From contig NZ_FUYZ01000006.1 of the NCBI RefSeq assembly GCF_900167905.1, positions 1-64,000 on the forward strand: 64,000 nt of DNA, in the 5' to 3' direction. Positions 35,329-45,152 of this stretch are shown here, piece by piece. Each line of letters starts with the position of its first letter. The first letter of the stretch is position 1. The position numbers and the translations under genes are program-made. The notes beneath the pieces were generated by a model. That model made no database searches, was not told the origin of the DNA, and saw only the letters and a list, made by a program, of their open reading frames with translations. The stretch is from Soonwooa buanensis. Lineage in GTDB: Bacteria; Bacteroidota; Bacteroidia; Flavobacteriales; Weeksellaceae.

Positions 35329-35757
35329 ATGAAAACTTCATTATTAAAACTTTTCAGCACAGAAATAAATCCGAGAATTCAAGATGTAACCTTGCTTGCA
35401 TTTCGAGTGTTGTTATCAGGCGAATTAATCTATGCACACGGACTTAAAAAATTAGGCGTTGGCGTTGGCGAAGCAGAAGTGGTTCCAAATCCGTTGAACT
35501 TGCCAGAAGCTTTTAATTCTTTATTTGCAGATGCAGCTAGTTTGATTTTTCCATTGTTCGTGATTGCAGGTTTAGCAACGAGAATTGCGGTGCTGCCGAT
35601 TTTAGCGGTGACTTTGACAGGCTATTTCGTTTTGCATTTTCATGATGCACCTTTAATTAAGGATACACCTTTTATGTACAGCTTGTCTTATTTGGTGATT
35701 CTATTTTTGGGACCAGGAAAATATTCGTTGGATTATTTCATTCAGAAAAATAAATAA
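35329..35757 (+). CDS. DoxX family membrane protein
   Basis: A 142-residue inner-membrane protein with four hydrophobic segments and the DoxX-type start (DVTLLAFRVLLSGELIYAHGLKKL). Relatives are linked to quinone or thiosulfate oxidation and to oxidative stress complexes, but many have no known reaction. It is the first gene of a three-gene unit with a porin and a peptidase-like protein. Confidence 0.9.
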   Translation: MKTSLLKLFSTEINPRIQDVTLLAFRVLLSGELIYAHGLKKLGVGVGEAEVVPNPLNLPEAFNSLFADAASLIFPLFVIAGLATRIAVLPILAVTLTGYFVLHFHDAPLIKDTPFMYSLSYLVILFLGPGKYSLDYFIQKNK

Positions 35758-35758
35758 G

Positions 35759-37135
35759 ATGCAAAAGACAAAGTTAATATTACTATTCAGTTTGGTTTTT
35801 GGTGCGAAATTATTCTCGCAAGATTTACCCGAGCCAGAATTGTTAAGATATAATGAGGATTACTCTTTCTTGAAAGATTCCACAAGAACATGGTATGAAA
35901 AATTCAAATACATTCCACTTTCTGAAAATGGAAACACCTATTTATCTTTAGGAGGCGAGGCTAGAATGGAGTTTACCGATTTTAATAATGAGGATTGGGG
36001 TAGAACAGACATTGGTAATAATCCGTTTTTTTTGCAACGATATAGTCTTCATGCAGATTTACATTTAGGAAATCGAGTTCGAGTTTTTGGTCAAATCCGA
36101 AGTGCTTTGGAAGATGGTCGAAATAATGGACCGCGTACGATAGATGAAGATCAGTTAGCAATTCAGAATTTGTTTTTAGATGTAGATGTTATTAAAAATG
36201 ATAAAGAAAAACTAACCGCAAGAATCGGTCGTCAAGAACTCAACTACGGAAGTGGAAGATTAATTTCGGTGCGCGAAGGTCCTAATGTTCGACTTAATTT
36301 TGATGGCGTTAAATTAATGTACAGCCGCGATCGTTTTACATCAGATGTTTTTGTGATGGCAGATGTCATTCTTAATAAAGGTGTTTTCGATAATAAATCA
36401 ACGAAAAAAGCCAATCTGTGGGGAATGTACAACACGATTGTTTTGGCGCCGTCTCATAATTTGGATGTGTATTATCTAGGCGTTAGTAGAAATAGCACTA
36501 ATTTTAATGATAGTACAGCCAAAGAATTGAGACATTCTATTGGCGCAAGATTATGGAAAGATGAAGGCGAATTTCTATACAATTTGGAAGCGGTTTATCA
36601 ATTCGGAAAAATCGGGACGGCAGATATCAGCGCTTGGACAGCTTCTATTGACGCAGCTTACCGTTTCGAAAACGTGAAAGGAACACCAACTATTAATCTA
36701 AGAAACGATTATATTTCTGGCGATTCACAAAAAGGAGATGGGAAGCTGCAAACCTTCAATCCATTATATCCAAAAGGTGGTTACTTTGGCTTCACACCAC
36801 AGATTGGACCAGTCAATTTAATAGACATTCATCCTTATGCGACGATTAATCTTAATGACAAAATGATGTTGCAGGCAGATGTTGTTTTCAACTGGAGATA
36901 TTCTCTGCAAGACGGGATTTACAGACCAAACGGAAGCTTAAATTTAGCGCCAACTACTTCAAAAAAAGCTTACATCGGTACGGCGTTTTTGGGAAGCCTT
37001 ACTTATAATATTACAAATAATCTGACTTGGGTTACTGGTTTTCAGTATTTCAATACAGGATCATTTATCAACGAAGAAATTCCGAATCATAAAGACGCTT
37101 ATTTCTTCAATACCAAACTAGCATTTAAATTTTAA
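35759..37135 (+). CDS. Alginate-export-type outer-membrane porin
   Basis: A 458-residue beta-barrel protein with signal peptide ending AKLFSQ. The N-terminal block (YLSLGGEARMEFTDFNNEDWG, FFLQRYSLHADLHLGNRVRVFGQIRSALEDG) and RIGRQELNYGSGRLISVREGPNVRLNFDGVKLMY match the alginate export (AlgE-like) family. The C-terminus NTKLAFKF is a barrel end. In this context it is more likely a general or stress-linked porin than an alginate channel. It begins 1 base after the doxX stop. Confidence 0.88.
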   Translation: MQKTKLILLFSLVFGAKLFSQDLPEPELLRYNEDYSFLKDSTRTWYEKFKYIPLSENGNTYLSLGGEARMEFTDFNNEDWGRTDIGNNPFFLQRYSLHADLHLGNRVRVFGQIRSALEDGRNNGPRTIDEDQLAIQNLFLDVDVIKNDKEKLTARIGRQELNYGSGRLISVREGPNVRLNFDGVKLMYSRDRFTSDVFVMADVILNKGVFDNKSTKKANLWGMYNTIVLAPSHNLDVYYLGVSRNSTNFNDSTAKELRHSIGARLWKDEGEFLYNLEAVYQFGKIGTADISAWTASIDAAYRFENVKGTPTINLRNDYISGDSQKGDGKLQTFNPLYPKGGYFGFTPQIGPVNLIDIHPYATINLNDKMMLQADVVFNWRYSLQDGIYRPNGSLNLAPTTSKKAYIGTAFLGSLTYNITNNLTWVTGFQYFNTGSFINEEIPNHKDAYFFNTKLAFKF

Positions 37136-37166
37136 CAAAATAAATAATACATTAAATTATCACATT

Positions 37167-37916
37167 ATGAAAACGATTACATTATCAAGCATCAAAAAAA
37201 CAGTATTAATCGCAGGTTTAGCATTCTCTACAAGTTTTGCTTTTGCGCAAGAAACAGCGGTAAAGCCAGCTACTGCAACCACAACGACAGCTATCGGAAC
37301 TCAGAAAACTTGGGGGACGATCGATGGAGTACAATATATAGGAATGGTGCAAGGTCCATCTGCGGCGGTGGCAGATTTGCAAATTGCCTGTGTTTTTGAA
37401 TATACAGAAGGCGACATCTTCAGTAAAGAAGCTTTGCCAGCAGAATTAAACGGTTTGGTTCACTTAGATGAGGCTTTGAAAGGAAGATTAACAGAAATCC
37501 GTAAAACAGGGAAGTTTAAAGGAAGAAAACTAGAAACCTTTTTAATTACACCAGATAAAAAAGTTTTGGGCGCTAAAAAATTATTGTTGATCGGTTTAGG
37601 AGACAGAAATCAATTTACGCCAGAGTTAATGACAGAAATTGGAGAAATTGCAGCTCGTGAAGCTTTGAAGCTTAATGTTTCTACTTTCGCATTTGCAAGT
37701 GATCTAAAAGATGCTGGAATTGATTCTCCAACGGCTTTAGTGGCAGGAAATGTTGCAAAAGGAATTATCAACGAGTATAAGATTCAGTCAGGTTTAAAAA
37801 CCGATCGTTTGGAGCAATTCAAACCATTAACTAAAGTTTATTTATTGGCTGGTCCAGCGTTCTTCACTGTTGCAGGTGGCGGAATCTCCGAAGCTTTGAC
37901 TACTTACAAAAATTAA
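37167..37916 (+). CDS. Exported M17 leucyl aminopeptidase N-terminal-domain protein
   Basis: A 249-residue protein with a signal peptide (to about AFAQ, residue 28). The body has the pattern of the M17 peptidase N-terminal macro-like domain (GDIFSKEALPAELNGLVHLDEALKGRLTEIRKTGKFKGRKLETFLITPDKKVLGAKKLLLIGLGDR). The catalytic C-terminal domain with its two-metal site is absent, so aminopeptidase activity is not expected. It is the last gene of the doxX unit. A binding or sensing role is possible but not shown. Confidence 0.82.
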   Translation: MKTITLSSIKKTVLIAGLAFSTSFAFAQETAVKPATATTTTAIGTQKTWGTIDGVQYIGMVQGPSAAVADLQIACVFEYTEGDIFSKEALPAELNGLVHLDEALKGRLTEIRKTGKFKGRKLETFLITPDKKVLGAKKLLLIGLGDRNQFTPELMTEIGEIAAREALKLNVSTFAFASDLKDAGIDSPTALVAGNVAKGIINEYKIQSGLKTDRLEQFKPLTKVYLLAGPAFFTVAGGGISEALTTYKN

Positions 37917-37946
37917 TTTTAGACATATAATAGGACTAAATGATGT

Positions 37947-37979
37947 AAAGCTCACTCCATTTTGGGTGAGCTTTTTTTT
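37947..37979 (+). terminator. Terminator of the doxX operon
   Basis: AAAGCTCACTC (37947-37957), loop CATTTT, GGGTGAGCTTT (37964-37974), then T run. Confidence 0.88.
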
Positions 37980-38117
37980 GTGAATGTATTTATTGAAATT
38001 TGTTTTATATCAAATTTCCGCAAAATACATCTAGGTTTCTAGATTATAATTTTTGTGGCACATTTTTTTCTAAAATCAGCTAACTGTCAAAAAATCAAAT
38101 ATTTTCTTAAATTTTTT

Positions 38118-38147
38118 TTGGAGTTTATTAAAATATTCATACATTTG
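38118..38147 (+). promoter_or_regulatory. Promoter of the S10-spc-alpha ribosomal operon
   Basis: TTG (38118-38120), exactly 19 bases, TACATTTG (38140-38147): a full consensus match. About 95 bases of leader follow before rplC. The leader could carry an autoregulatory structure, but I see no strong hairpin. The upstream part of this 327-base spacer holds only the terminator at 37947. Confidence 0.82.
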
Positions 38148-38243
38148 CACACTCATTTTAGGGAAGAAGTCTGCCTATTTCAAACATAGTACATGACAAA
38201 AACCGCTAAAGTGTTGAGAATTAATAATAATATATATTAAATA

Positions 38244-38870
38244 ATGTCAGGTATTATTGGTAAAAAAATCGGTATGACATCTTTGTTTAACGAAGAAGGA
38301 AAAAACATTCCTTGTACAGTTATCCAAGCTGGTCCATGCTCGGTTTTACAGGTCAGAACCATTGAAAACGACGGTTATAAAGCTGTTCAGTTAGGTTTCG
38401 ATGACAAGAGTGAGAAGAACGTTGGTAAAGCGTTAGCTGGTCATTTCAAAAAGGCTGGTTCAACTCCTAAAGCTAAGTTGGTAGAATTCTACAGAGAATT
38501 TGTTGACGAAGTAAAAGTAGGAGACGAAGTTAAAGTTGACTTATTCGCAGAAGGTGAATTTGTTGATATTACAGGAACTTCAAAAGGTAAAGGTTTCCAA
38601 GGTGTTGTTAAAAGACACAACTTTGGAGGTGTAATGCAAGCAACTCATGGTCAGCACAACAGACTTAGAGCTCCAGGTTCTATCGGTGCAGGATCAGATC
38701 CTTCAAGAGTATTCAAGGGGATGAGAATGGCTGGAAGAATGGGAGGTAAGCAGGTAACTGTACAAAACCTTCAGGTGTTGAAAGTAGATGGAGAGCAAAA
38801 TCTTTTAGTAGTAAAAGGTGCTATTCCGGGAGCTAAAAATTCTTATGTAATTATCAGAAAATGGAACTAG
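38244..38870 (+). CDS. rplC: 50S ribosomal protein L3
   Basis: A 208-residue L3 ([81 protein letters not shown]). It binds 23S rRNA near the peptidyl transferase centre. It is the first gene of the large ribosomal operon here because rpsJ is located elsewhere. Confidence 0.98.
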   Translation: MSGIIGKKIGMTSLFNEEGKNIPCTVIQAGPCSVLQVRTIENDGYKAVQLGFDDKSEKNVGKALAGHFKKAGSTPKAKLVEFYREFVDEVKVGDEVKVDLFAEGEFVDITGTSKGKGFQGVVKRHNFGGVMQATHGQHNRLRAPGSIGAGSDPSRVFKGMRMAGRMGGKQVTVQNLQVLKVDGEQNLLVVKGAIPGAKNSYVIIRKWN

Positions 38871-39490
38871 TAGTATTAAATACATCAGGAAAAGAAACCG
38901 GAAGAAAAGTAAGTCTAGACGAAACAATCTTCGGAATAGAGCCTAATCAGCACGCGGTTTACTTAGAAGTGAAACAATATCTTGCTGCTCAGCGTCAAGG
39001 TACTCATAAATCAAAAGAGAGAAGCGAAATTACTGCTTCTACGAGAAAACTTAAGAAGCAAAAAGGTTCAGGATCTGCGAGATATGGTGATATCAAGTCG
39101 CCAACTTTCAAAGGTGGGGGTAGAGTTTTTGGTCCAAAACCAAGAGACTACCGTTTCAAATTGAACAAAGCGCTTAAGAGATTAGCTAAAAAATCTGTAT
39201 TGTCTCAAAAAATGAGAGATAACTCAATCAAAGTTTTAGAAGCGTTCAACTTCGATACGCCTAAAACTAAAGATTTTATCAACTTGAACAATGCATTAGG
39301 TTTTGAAGGAAAAAAATCTCTTTACATTTTAGCAGAAGCTAACAAGAATGTATACCTATCTTCAAGAAACTTACCTAAGACTAAAGTAATGACTTATAAC
39401 GAGATCAGTTCTTATGACTTAGTTAACGCAGGAGAGATTGTATTCTTAGAAGGTGCAGTAGAAAAATTTCAAGAAAACTTAAAGAAATAA
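38861..39490 (+). CDS. rplD: 50S ribosomal protein L4
   Basis: A 209-residue L4 ([48 protein letters not shown] is the exit-tunnel loop region). Its start overlaps the end of rplC by 10 bases, so translation is coupled. L4 of other bacteria represses its own operon; no such site is evident here. Confidence 0.98.
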   Translation: MELVVLNTSGKETGRKVSLDETIFGIEPNQHAVYLEVKQYLAAQRQGTHKSKERSEITASTRKLKKQKGSGSARYGDIKSPTFKGGGRVFGPKPRDYRFKLNKALKRLAKKSVLSQKMRDNSIKVLEAFNFDTPKTKDFINLNNALGFEGKKSLYILAEANKNVYLSSRNLPKTKVMTYNEISSYDLVNAGEIVFLEGAVEKFQENLKK

Positions 39491-39496
39491 TAAATC

Positions 39497-39787
39497 ATGT
39501 CAGTTATTATTAAACCAATTATCTCAGAAAAAGCTAACTATCTTACAGATTTGAGAGGTGACTATTCTTTCTTAGTAAATACTAAAGCGAATAAAATCCA
39601 AATCAAATTGGCTGTAGAAGCAGCTTACGGTGTAAAAGTAGCAGACGTTAGAACCATGATTTATGCGCCTAAAGTTTCTTCTAAATACACGAAAAAAGGA
39701 TTACAAGTTGGTAAAACCAACAAATTAAAGAAAGCAGTTGTTAGATTAGCTGCTGGAGAAGTAATCGACATTTTTGCAACGAATTAA
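39497..39787 (+). CDS. rplW: 50S ribosomal protein L23
   Basis: A 96-residue L23 (IIKPIISEKANYLTDLRGDYSFLVNTKANKIQIKLAVEAAYGVKVADVRTM). It lies at the tunnel exit and docks SRP and trigger factor. Six bases after rplD. Confidence 0.98.
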   Translation: MSVIIKPIISEKANYLTDLRGDYSFLVNTKANKIQIKLAVEAAYGVKVADVRTMIYAPKVSSKYTKKGLQVGKTNKLKKAVVRLAAGEVIDIFATN

Positions 39788-39808
39788 TTATAATTATAAA
39801 TAATAGTA

Positions 39809-40630
39809 ATGTCTGTTAGAAAATTAAAACCTATCACCCCGGGACAGAGATTCAGAGTTGTTAATAACTTTGAAGAAATTACTACCAACAAACCAGAGAA
39901 ATCTCTAACAGTTGGTATTAGTAAGTCAGGTGGACGTAACCAAACTGGTAAAATGACCATGCGTTACACCGGAGGTGGACACAAAAAGAAATACAGAATT
40001 ATCGACTTCAAACGTAACAAAGCTAACGTTGAAGCAACAGTTAAGACTGTAGAGTACGATCCAAACAGAACTGCTTTCATCGCTCTATTAGAGTACGCAG
40101 ACGGAGAGAAGAGATATATCATCGCTCCTAACGGTATCAAAGTAGACCAAAAAGTAGTTTCAGGAGAAAGCGTAGAGCCTAACGTAGGTAACGCAATGAA
40201 ACTTAAGAATATCCCTCTAGGTACAGTTATCTCTTGTATCGAGCTTAAGCCAGGTCAAGGAGCAATCCTTGCAAGATCTGCAGGTTCATCAGCACAGTTG
40301 ACTTCTAGAGATGGTAAATATGCAATCATCAAATTGCCTTCAGGAGAATCAAGAATGATCCTTACTGAGTGTATGGCAATGATCGGTTCTGTATCTAACT
40401 CTGATCACCAACTTACTGTATCTGGTAAAGCTGGTAGAAGCAGATGGTTAGGTAGAAGACCAAGAACAAGAGCGGTTGTAATGAACCCAGTTGATCACCC
40501 AATGGGTGGTGGTGAAGGACGTTCTTCAGGAGGTCACCCAAGATCTAGAAACGGTAAACCAGCTAAAGGTTACAAGACTAGAAAGAAAAACAAAGTGTCT
40601 AACCGTTACATCGTATCTAAAAGAAAATAA
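39809..40630 (+). CDS. rplB: 50S ribosomal protein L2
   Basis: A 273-residue L2 of normal length. The conserved C-terminal region [23 protein letters not shown] includes the His linked to peptidyl transferase function. RNA-binding [13 protein letters not shown] is near residue 60. Confidence 0.98.
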   Translation: MSVRKLKPITPGQRFRVVNNFEEITTNKPEKSLTVGISKSGGRNQTGKMTMRYTGGGHKKKYRIIDFKRNKANVEATVKTVEYDPNRTAFIALLEYADGEKRYIIAPNGIKVDQKVVSGESVEPNVGNAMKLKNIPLGTVISCIELKPGQGAILARSAGSSAQLTSRDGKYAIIKLPSGESRMILTECMAMIGSVSNSDHQLTVSGKAGRSRWLGRRPRTRAVVMNPVDHPMGGGEGRSSGGHPRSRNGKPAKGYKTRKKNKVSNRYIVSKRK

Positions 40631-40632
40631 TT

Positions 40633-40911
40633 ATGGCAAGATCACTTAAGAAAGGACCTTTCATTCATCATACATTAGAGAAGAAAGTACAAGCAAATAT
40701 CGAGTCTAACAAAAAGACTGTCATCAAAACATGGTCTAGAGCATCTATGATTTCTCCAGACATGGTAGGTCAAACTATCGCAGTACATAACGGTAAAACT
40801 TTTGTTCCTGTTTACGTTACTGAAAACATGGTTGGACACAAGTTAGGTGAATTTTCTCCGACAAGATCTTTTAGAGGTCACGGTGGTAACAAAAATAAAG
40901 GTAGCAGATAA
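40633..40911 (+). CDS. rpsS: 30S ribosomal protein S19
   Basis: A 92-residue S19 ([64 protein letters not shown]). Two bases after rplB. Confidence 0.98.
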   Translation: MARSLKKGPFIHHTLEKKVQANIESNKKTVIKTWSRASMISPDMVGQTIAVHNGKTFVPVYVTENMVGHKLGEFSPTRSFRGHGGNKNKGSR

Positions 40912-40913
40912 TC

Positions 40914-41312
40914 ATGGGAAAAAGAAAGCAAGATAGCGCAATAGCAAGAAAGGCAGCTAACCTAGATGTGGTAAAAGCTCGTCTTAACGACTGTCCTTCT
41001 TCTCCAAGAAAAATGAGATTAGTTGCTGATATCATCAGAGGAGAACAAGTAGACAAAGCTCTTTATATCCTAAAATATTCTAAGAAAGATGCTTCTAACA
41101 AGTTAGAAAAATTACTTCTTTCTGCTATGGCCAACTGGCAAGCAAAAAACGAAGGTGCTGACATCGAGGAAGCTAACCTTATCGTTAAAGAAATTTTTGT
41201 GGATAGTGCAAGACAATTGAAGAGACTAAGACCTGCACCACAAGGTAGAGGTTACAGAATCAGAAAAAGATCTAACCACGTTACGTTAATCTTAGGTAAT
41301 AAAGAAAACTAA
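40914..41312 (+). CDS. rplV: 50S ribosomal protein L22
   Basis: A 132-residue L22. [20 protein letters not shown] and [26 protein letters not shown] (tunnel beta-hairpin region) are conserved. Slightly longer N-terminus than E. coli, as usual in this phylum. Confidence 0.97.
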   Translation: MGKRKQDSAIARKAANLDVVKARLNDCPSSPRKMRLVADIIRGEQVDKALYILKYSKKDASNKLEKLLLSAMANWQAKNEGADIEEANLIVKEIFVDSARQLKRLRPAPQGRGYRIRKRSNHVTLILGNKEN

Positions 41313-41320
41313 TTCAAGGT

Positions 41321-42043
41321 ATGGGACAGAAGACAAATCCAATTGGTAACAGATTAGGTATCATCAGAGGATGGGATTCTAACTGGTTTGGTGGTAAAAA
41401 CTACGGTGACAGAATCGCTGAAGACTACAAAATCAGAAGATACCTTGAAGCAAGATTATCTAAAGGTGGAATTTCAAGAATCTTTATCGAAAGAACACTT
41501 AAGCTAGTTACTGTAACTATTACAACAGCTAGACCAGGTCTTATCATCGGTAAAGGTGGTCAAGAAGTTGACAAACTAAAAGAAGAACTTAAAAAGTTAA
41601 CTGGAAAAGACATCCAAATTAACATCTTCGAAATCAAAAGACCAGAACTAGACGCTGTTCTAGTAGCAGATAGCATTGCAAAACAAATCGAAAACCGTAT
41701 CTCTTACAGAAGAGCAGTTAAGATGGCAATGGCATCTACAATGAGAATGGGTGCAGAAGGTATCAAAGTTCAAATCTCTGGTAGATTGAACGGTGCTGAA
41801 ATGGCAAGATCAGAATCTTTCAAAGAAGGAAGAATCCCTTTGTCAACTTTCAGAGCAGATATCGACTATCACATCGGAGAAGCTCTTACACAATATGGTA
41901 AGCTTGGTGTGAAAGTATGGATCATGAAAGGTGAAGTTTATGGTAAGAGAGATCTTTCTCCACTAGTAGGACAACCTAAAAAAGGTGGACCATCTAGAGG
42001 TGACAGAGATAACAACAGAAGACCTTCAAGAGATAAAAAATAA
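41321..42043 (+). CDS. rpsC: 30S ribosomal protein S3
   Basis: A 240-residue S3 ([25 protein letters not shown]; the KH-domain motif [14 protein letters not shown]). The C-terminal tail is basic and rich in Gly, Arg and Asp ([21 protein letters not shown]). It is followed by an unusually long 85-base spacer. Confidence 0.98.
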   Translation: MGQKTNPIGNRLGIIRGWDSNWFGGKNYGDRIAEDYKIRRYLEARLSKGGISRIFIERTLKLVTVTITTARPGLIIGKGGQEVDKLKEELKKLTGKDIQINIFEIKRPELDAVLVADSIAKQIENRISYRRAVKMAMASTMRMGAEGIKVQISGRLNGAEMARSESFKEGRIPLSTFRADIDYHIGEALTQYGKLGVKVWIMKGEVYGKRDLSPLVGQPKKGGPSRGDRDNNRRPSRDKK

Positions 42044-42128
42044 TTAAAAATTTTAGGCTATTAAATTTTAAATTACCGTTACTTTTTTAAAATCCAACAT
42101 CTAAAATCCAAAATCTAAAATTTAAATT
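42044..42128. repeat. Degenerate short-repeat spacer between rpsC and rplP
   Basis: This 85-base spacer contains repeated AATCCAACATCT, AAAATCCAAAATCT and AAAATTT units with a period of about 7-8 bases. Other spacers in this operon are mostly below 25 bases. It resembles the spacer at 44577. Confidence 0.6.
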
Positions 42129-42554
42129 ATGTTACAACCAAGAAGAACGAAATTCCGTAAGATTCATAAAATGAAGATGAAGGGGATTGCTCAAAGAGGT
42201 AATCAACTTGCATACGGAACATTTGGTATCAAGGCAACAGAAGGAGCATGGGTAACAGCTAGACAAATCGAAGCTGCCCGTATCGCTGCAACTAGATATA
42301 TGAAAAGAGAAGGTCAATTATGGATCAAAATATTCCCAGACAAGCCTATTACTAAAAAACCTGCAGAGGTTCGTATGGGTAAAGGTAAAGGTGCTGTAGA
42401 ATATTGGGTAGCTGTAGTTAAACCTGGTAAAATTATGTTCGAAGTAGGTGGAGTACCTTACGACGTAGCAAAAGAAGCTTTGAGACTTGCTGCTCAAAAG
42501 TTACCAATCGTTACTAAGTTCGTAGTTGCTAACGATTTTGTTAAACCTCTTTAA
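42129..42554 (+). CDS. rplP: 50S ribosomal protein L16
   Basis: A 141-residue L16 ([73 protein letters not shown]). It organises the A-site region of the large subunit. Confidence 0.98.
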   Translation: MLQPRRTKFRKIHKMKMKGIAQRGNQLAYGTFGIKATEGAWVTARQIEAARIAATRYMKREGQLWIKIFPDKPITKKPAEVRMGKGKGAVEYWVAVVKPGKIMFEVGGVPYDVAKEALRLAAQKLPIVTKFVVANDFVKPL

Positions 42555-42567
42555 TATCTGAATAACA

Positions 42568-42756
42568 ATGAATAAAGCTGACATCAAAAACTTAAGCGTT
42601 GAGGATTTGAAAAATCAACTGACTGAAGCTAAAGCTAACCTTAACAAATTAACTTTGGCTCACAAAATCAGCCCGATTGAAAATCCAATTCAGATTAGAG
42701 ATTTAAGAAAAACAATCGCTAGATTAAACACTGAGTTAACTAACAAACAATCATAA
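42568..42756 (+). CDS. rpmC: 50S ribosomal protein L29
   Basis: A 62-residue L29, two-helix protein (IKNLSVEDLKNQLTEAKANLNKLTLAHKISPIENPIQIRDLRKTIARLNTEL). Standard position between L16 and S17. Confidence 0.97.
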   Translation: MNKADIKNLSVEDLKNQLTEAKANLNKLTLAHKISPIENPIQIRDLRKTIARLNTELTNKQS

Positions 42757-42768
42757 TTCCTTTTTACA

Positions 42769-43023
42769 ATGGAAAGAAATTTAAGAAAAGAAAGAATCGG
42801 AGTAGTTTCCAGCAATAAAATGGAAAAAACCATTGTTGTTAGTGAAACTATGAGAATGAAGCACCCGATGTACGGTAAGTTCGTTTTGAAAACGAAAAAA
42901 TATACTGCACATGACGAAAATAACGAGTGCAACGAAGGGGACACTGTTCTAATTACAGAAACAAGACCTTTGAGTAAGAGCAAAAGATGGAGATTAGTAA
43001 GAATCATAGAAAGAGCTAAGTAA
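42769..43023 (+). CDS. rpsQ: 30S ribosomal protein S17
   Basis: An 84-residue S17 ([72 protein letters not shown]). Its last stop base is the first base of the rplN start. Confidence 0.98.
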   Translation: MERNLRKERIGVVSSNKMEKTIVVSETMRMKHPMYGKFVLKTKKYTAHDENNECNEGDTVLITETRPLSKSKRWRLVRIIERAK

Positions 43024-43391
43024 TGTTACAAACAGAATCAAGATTAAAAGTAGCTGATAATACTGGTGCTAAAGAAGTATTGGTTATCAGAGTTCTGGGA
43101 GGTACCAGAAGAAGATATGCTTCAGTTGGTGATAAAATCGTAGTGACTATCAAAGATTCTACGCCATCAGGAAATGCAAAAAAAGGACAAGTTTCTAAAG
43201 CTGTAGTAGTAAGAACTAAAAAAGCAGTACGTAGAAAAGATGGATCTTACATCAAATTCGACGACAATGCTTGTGTATTACTTAACGCAGGTGGAGAGAT
43301 GAGAGGAACGCGTGTTTTCGGACCAGTTGCTCGTGAGTTGAGAGATAAAGAATATATGAAAGTCATTTCATTAGCTCCTGAAGTACTTTAA
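43023..43391 (+). CDS. rplN: 50S ribosomal protein L14
   Basis: A 122-residue L14 ([71 protein letters not shown]). Start overlaps the rpsQ stop by one base. Confidence 0.98.
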   Translation: MLQTESRLKVADNTGAKEVLVIRVLGGTRRRYASVGDKIVVTIKDSTPSGNAKKGQVSKAVVVRTKKAVRRKDGSYIKFDDNACVLLNAGGEMRGTRVFGPVARELRDKEYMKVISLAPEVL

Positions 43392-43411
43392 TTTTTAAAA
43401 TTTACAAAAAA

Positions 43412-43741
43412 ATGACAAAGTTAAAAATCAAAAGAGGAGATAACGTAATCATCACTACCGGAAGAAAAGAAATCAAAGGTAAAACTGGTGAGGTTATTGA
43501 AGTGATCAAGAAAGAAGGTAAAGACGCCAGAGTTATTGTAGCAGGTCTTAACATCGTGAAAAAACACGTTAAGCCATCTGCACAAAACCCTCAAGGTGGG
43601 ATTGTAGAGAAAGAAGCATCTATCCACATTTCTAACGTTATGTTAGTTGATCCTAAAACAGGAAAAGCTACTAAAGTTGGTTACAAAGTAGATGGTGATA
43701 AGAAAGTAAGATTTGCAAAACAATCTGGTGAAACTTTATAA
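43412..43741 (+). CDS. rplX: 50S ribosomal protein L24
   Basis: A 109-residue L24 with the KOW motif near the start (IKRGDNVIITTGRKEIKGKTGEVIEV) and NIVKKHVKPSAQNPQGGIVEKEASIHISNVMLVDP. Confidence 0.98.
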   Translation: MTKLKIKRGDNVIITTGRKEIKGKTGEVIEVIKKEGKDARVIVAGLNIVKKHVKPSAQNPQGGIVEKEASIHISNVMLVDPKTGKATKVGYKVDGDKKVRFAKQSGETL

Positions 43742-43751
43742 TTAGATTACA

Positions 43752-44303
43752 ATGGAATATATCGTAAGACCAAAACAAGCATATAAAGACAAAATTGTTC
43801 CTGCAATGATGGAAGAATTCGGGTACAAGTCAGTAATGCAAGTACCTAAGTTACTTAAAATCGTTGTTAGCCAAGGTTTGGGTGCAGCGACGCAAGACAA
43901 GAAAATTGTTGACTATGCTGTAGAAGAATTAACAAATATCACTGGACAAAAAGCTGTTGGTACTTTATCTAAAAAAGATGAAGCTGCTTTCAAACTTAGA
44001 AAAGGTATGCCAGTTGGTGCAATGGTAACTCTTAGAGCTAACCAAATGTATGAGTTCTTAGACAGATTAACATCTTCAGCTTTACCACGTATCAGAGATT
44101 TCTCTGGTATCAAAGCTGACGGATTCGATGGTAGAGGTAACTATAACTTAGGTATTACTGAGCAAATTATCTTCCCAGAAATCGTTATCGACAAAGTAAA
44201 GAAAATCCAAGGGATGGACATTACTTTCGTTACTTCTGCTAAGACAGATAAAGAAGCTAAAGCATTATTAACTCACTTCGGTTTACCGTTCAAAAAGAAC
44301 TAA
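43752..44303 (+). CDS. rplE: 50S ribosomal protein L5
   Basis: A 183-residue L5, which binds 5S rRNA ([75 protein letters not shown]). Confidence 0.98.
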   Translation: MEYIVRPKQAYKDKIVPAMMEEFGYKSVMQVPKLLKIVVSQGLGAATQDKKIVDYAVEELTNITGQKAVGTLSKKDEAAFKLRKGMPVGAMVTLRANQMYEFLDRLTSSALPRIRDFSGIKADGFDGRGNYNLGITEQIIFPEIVIDKVKKIQGMDITFVTSAKTDKEAKALLTHFGLPFKKN

Positions 44304-44306
44304 GAC

Positions 44307-44576
44307 ATGGCTAAAGAATCAATGAAAGCGCGTGAGCGCAAAAGAGAAGCTACTGTAGCGAAATATGCTGAGAAAAGAAAAGCTCTTAAAGAAGCTGGAG
44401 ATTACGAAGCACTACAGAAGTTACCAAAAAATGCTTCTCCAGTTAGACTTCACAACCGTTGCAAGTTAACTGGACGTCCAAGAGGTTACATGAGAACTTT
44501 CGGGATTTCTAGAGTAACTTTCAGAGAAATGGCTAACAATGGCCTTATCCCTGGAGTTAAGAAAGCAAGTTGGTAA
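44307..44576 (+). CDS. rpsN: 30S ribosomal protein S14 (zinc-free type)
   Basis: An 89-residue S14 of the longer form without the CxxC zinc pairs (only Cys in [41 protein letters not shown]). It is followed by an expanded 159-base spacer before rpsH. Confidence 0.97.
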   Translation: MAKESMKARERKREATVAKYAEKRKALKEAGDYEALQKLPKNASPVRLHNRCKLTGRPRGYMRTFGISRVTFREMANNGLIPGVKKASW

Positions 44577-44735
44577 TCAACTAAAAATTAATCTAGACAG
44601 CCAAGTTGGTTTTTCGAGATATAAGATAGACGATGTCAGATGACAGACTTCTATAGTCTGGAATCTGATATCCGAAATCTGAAATCCAAACTCAAAACTA
44701 GCTGTTATTAACCAATCAATAAATTAAAAAAAGAA
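44577..44735. repeat. Degenerate short-repeat spacer between rpsN and rpsH
   Basis: The spacer has overlapping units such as GATGTCAGATGACAGA, GAATCTGATATCCG and AAATCTGAAATCC. These are close to the AATCCAAAATCT units in the spacer at 42044. No ORF is visible. It is the longest gap within the operon. Confidence 0.6.
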
Positions 44736-45134
44736 ATGGTAACAGATCCAATTTCAGATTTCCTAACTAGAGTAAGGAACGCACAAAGCGCAGGCCACAA
44801 AGTGGTGGAAATTCCTGCATCGAAAATCAAAAAAGAGATTACGAAAATTCTTTTTGACCAAGGTTACATCCTTAACTACAAGTTTGAGGATAACTCAGTT
44901 CAAGGAGCTATCAAAATCGCTTTAAAGTATGACAAACAAACTAGCAAGCCAGCTATCAAGTCTATCCAAAGAGCTTCTAGACCAGGTCTACGTCAGTACA
45001 AAGGTACTGCAGAACTTCCAAGAGTTCTTAACGGACTAGGTATTGCAATCATCTCAACTTCTAAAGGGTTGATGACTGACAAAAAAGCAAGAGAAGAAAA
45101 AGTAGGAGGCGAAGTAATTTGCTACGTTTATTAA
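44736..45134 (+). CDS. rpsH: 30S ribosomal protein S8
   Basis: A 132-residue S8 (VTDPISDFLTRVRNAQSAGHKVVEIPASKIKKEITKILFDQGYI; GLGIAIISTSKGLMTDKKAREEKVGGEVICYVY). S8 represses the spc operon in E. coli; no matching RNA site was identified here. Confidence 0.98.
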   Translation: MVTDPISDFLTRVRNAQSAGHKVVEIPASKIKKEITKILFDQGYILNYKFEDNSVQGAIKIALKYDKQTSKPAIKSIQRASRPGLRQYKGTAELPRVLNGLGIAIISTSKGLMTDKKAREEKVGGEVICYVY

Positions 45135-45152
45135 TTTTTAATATAGGAAATA

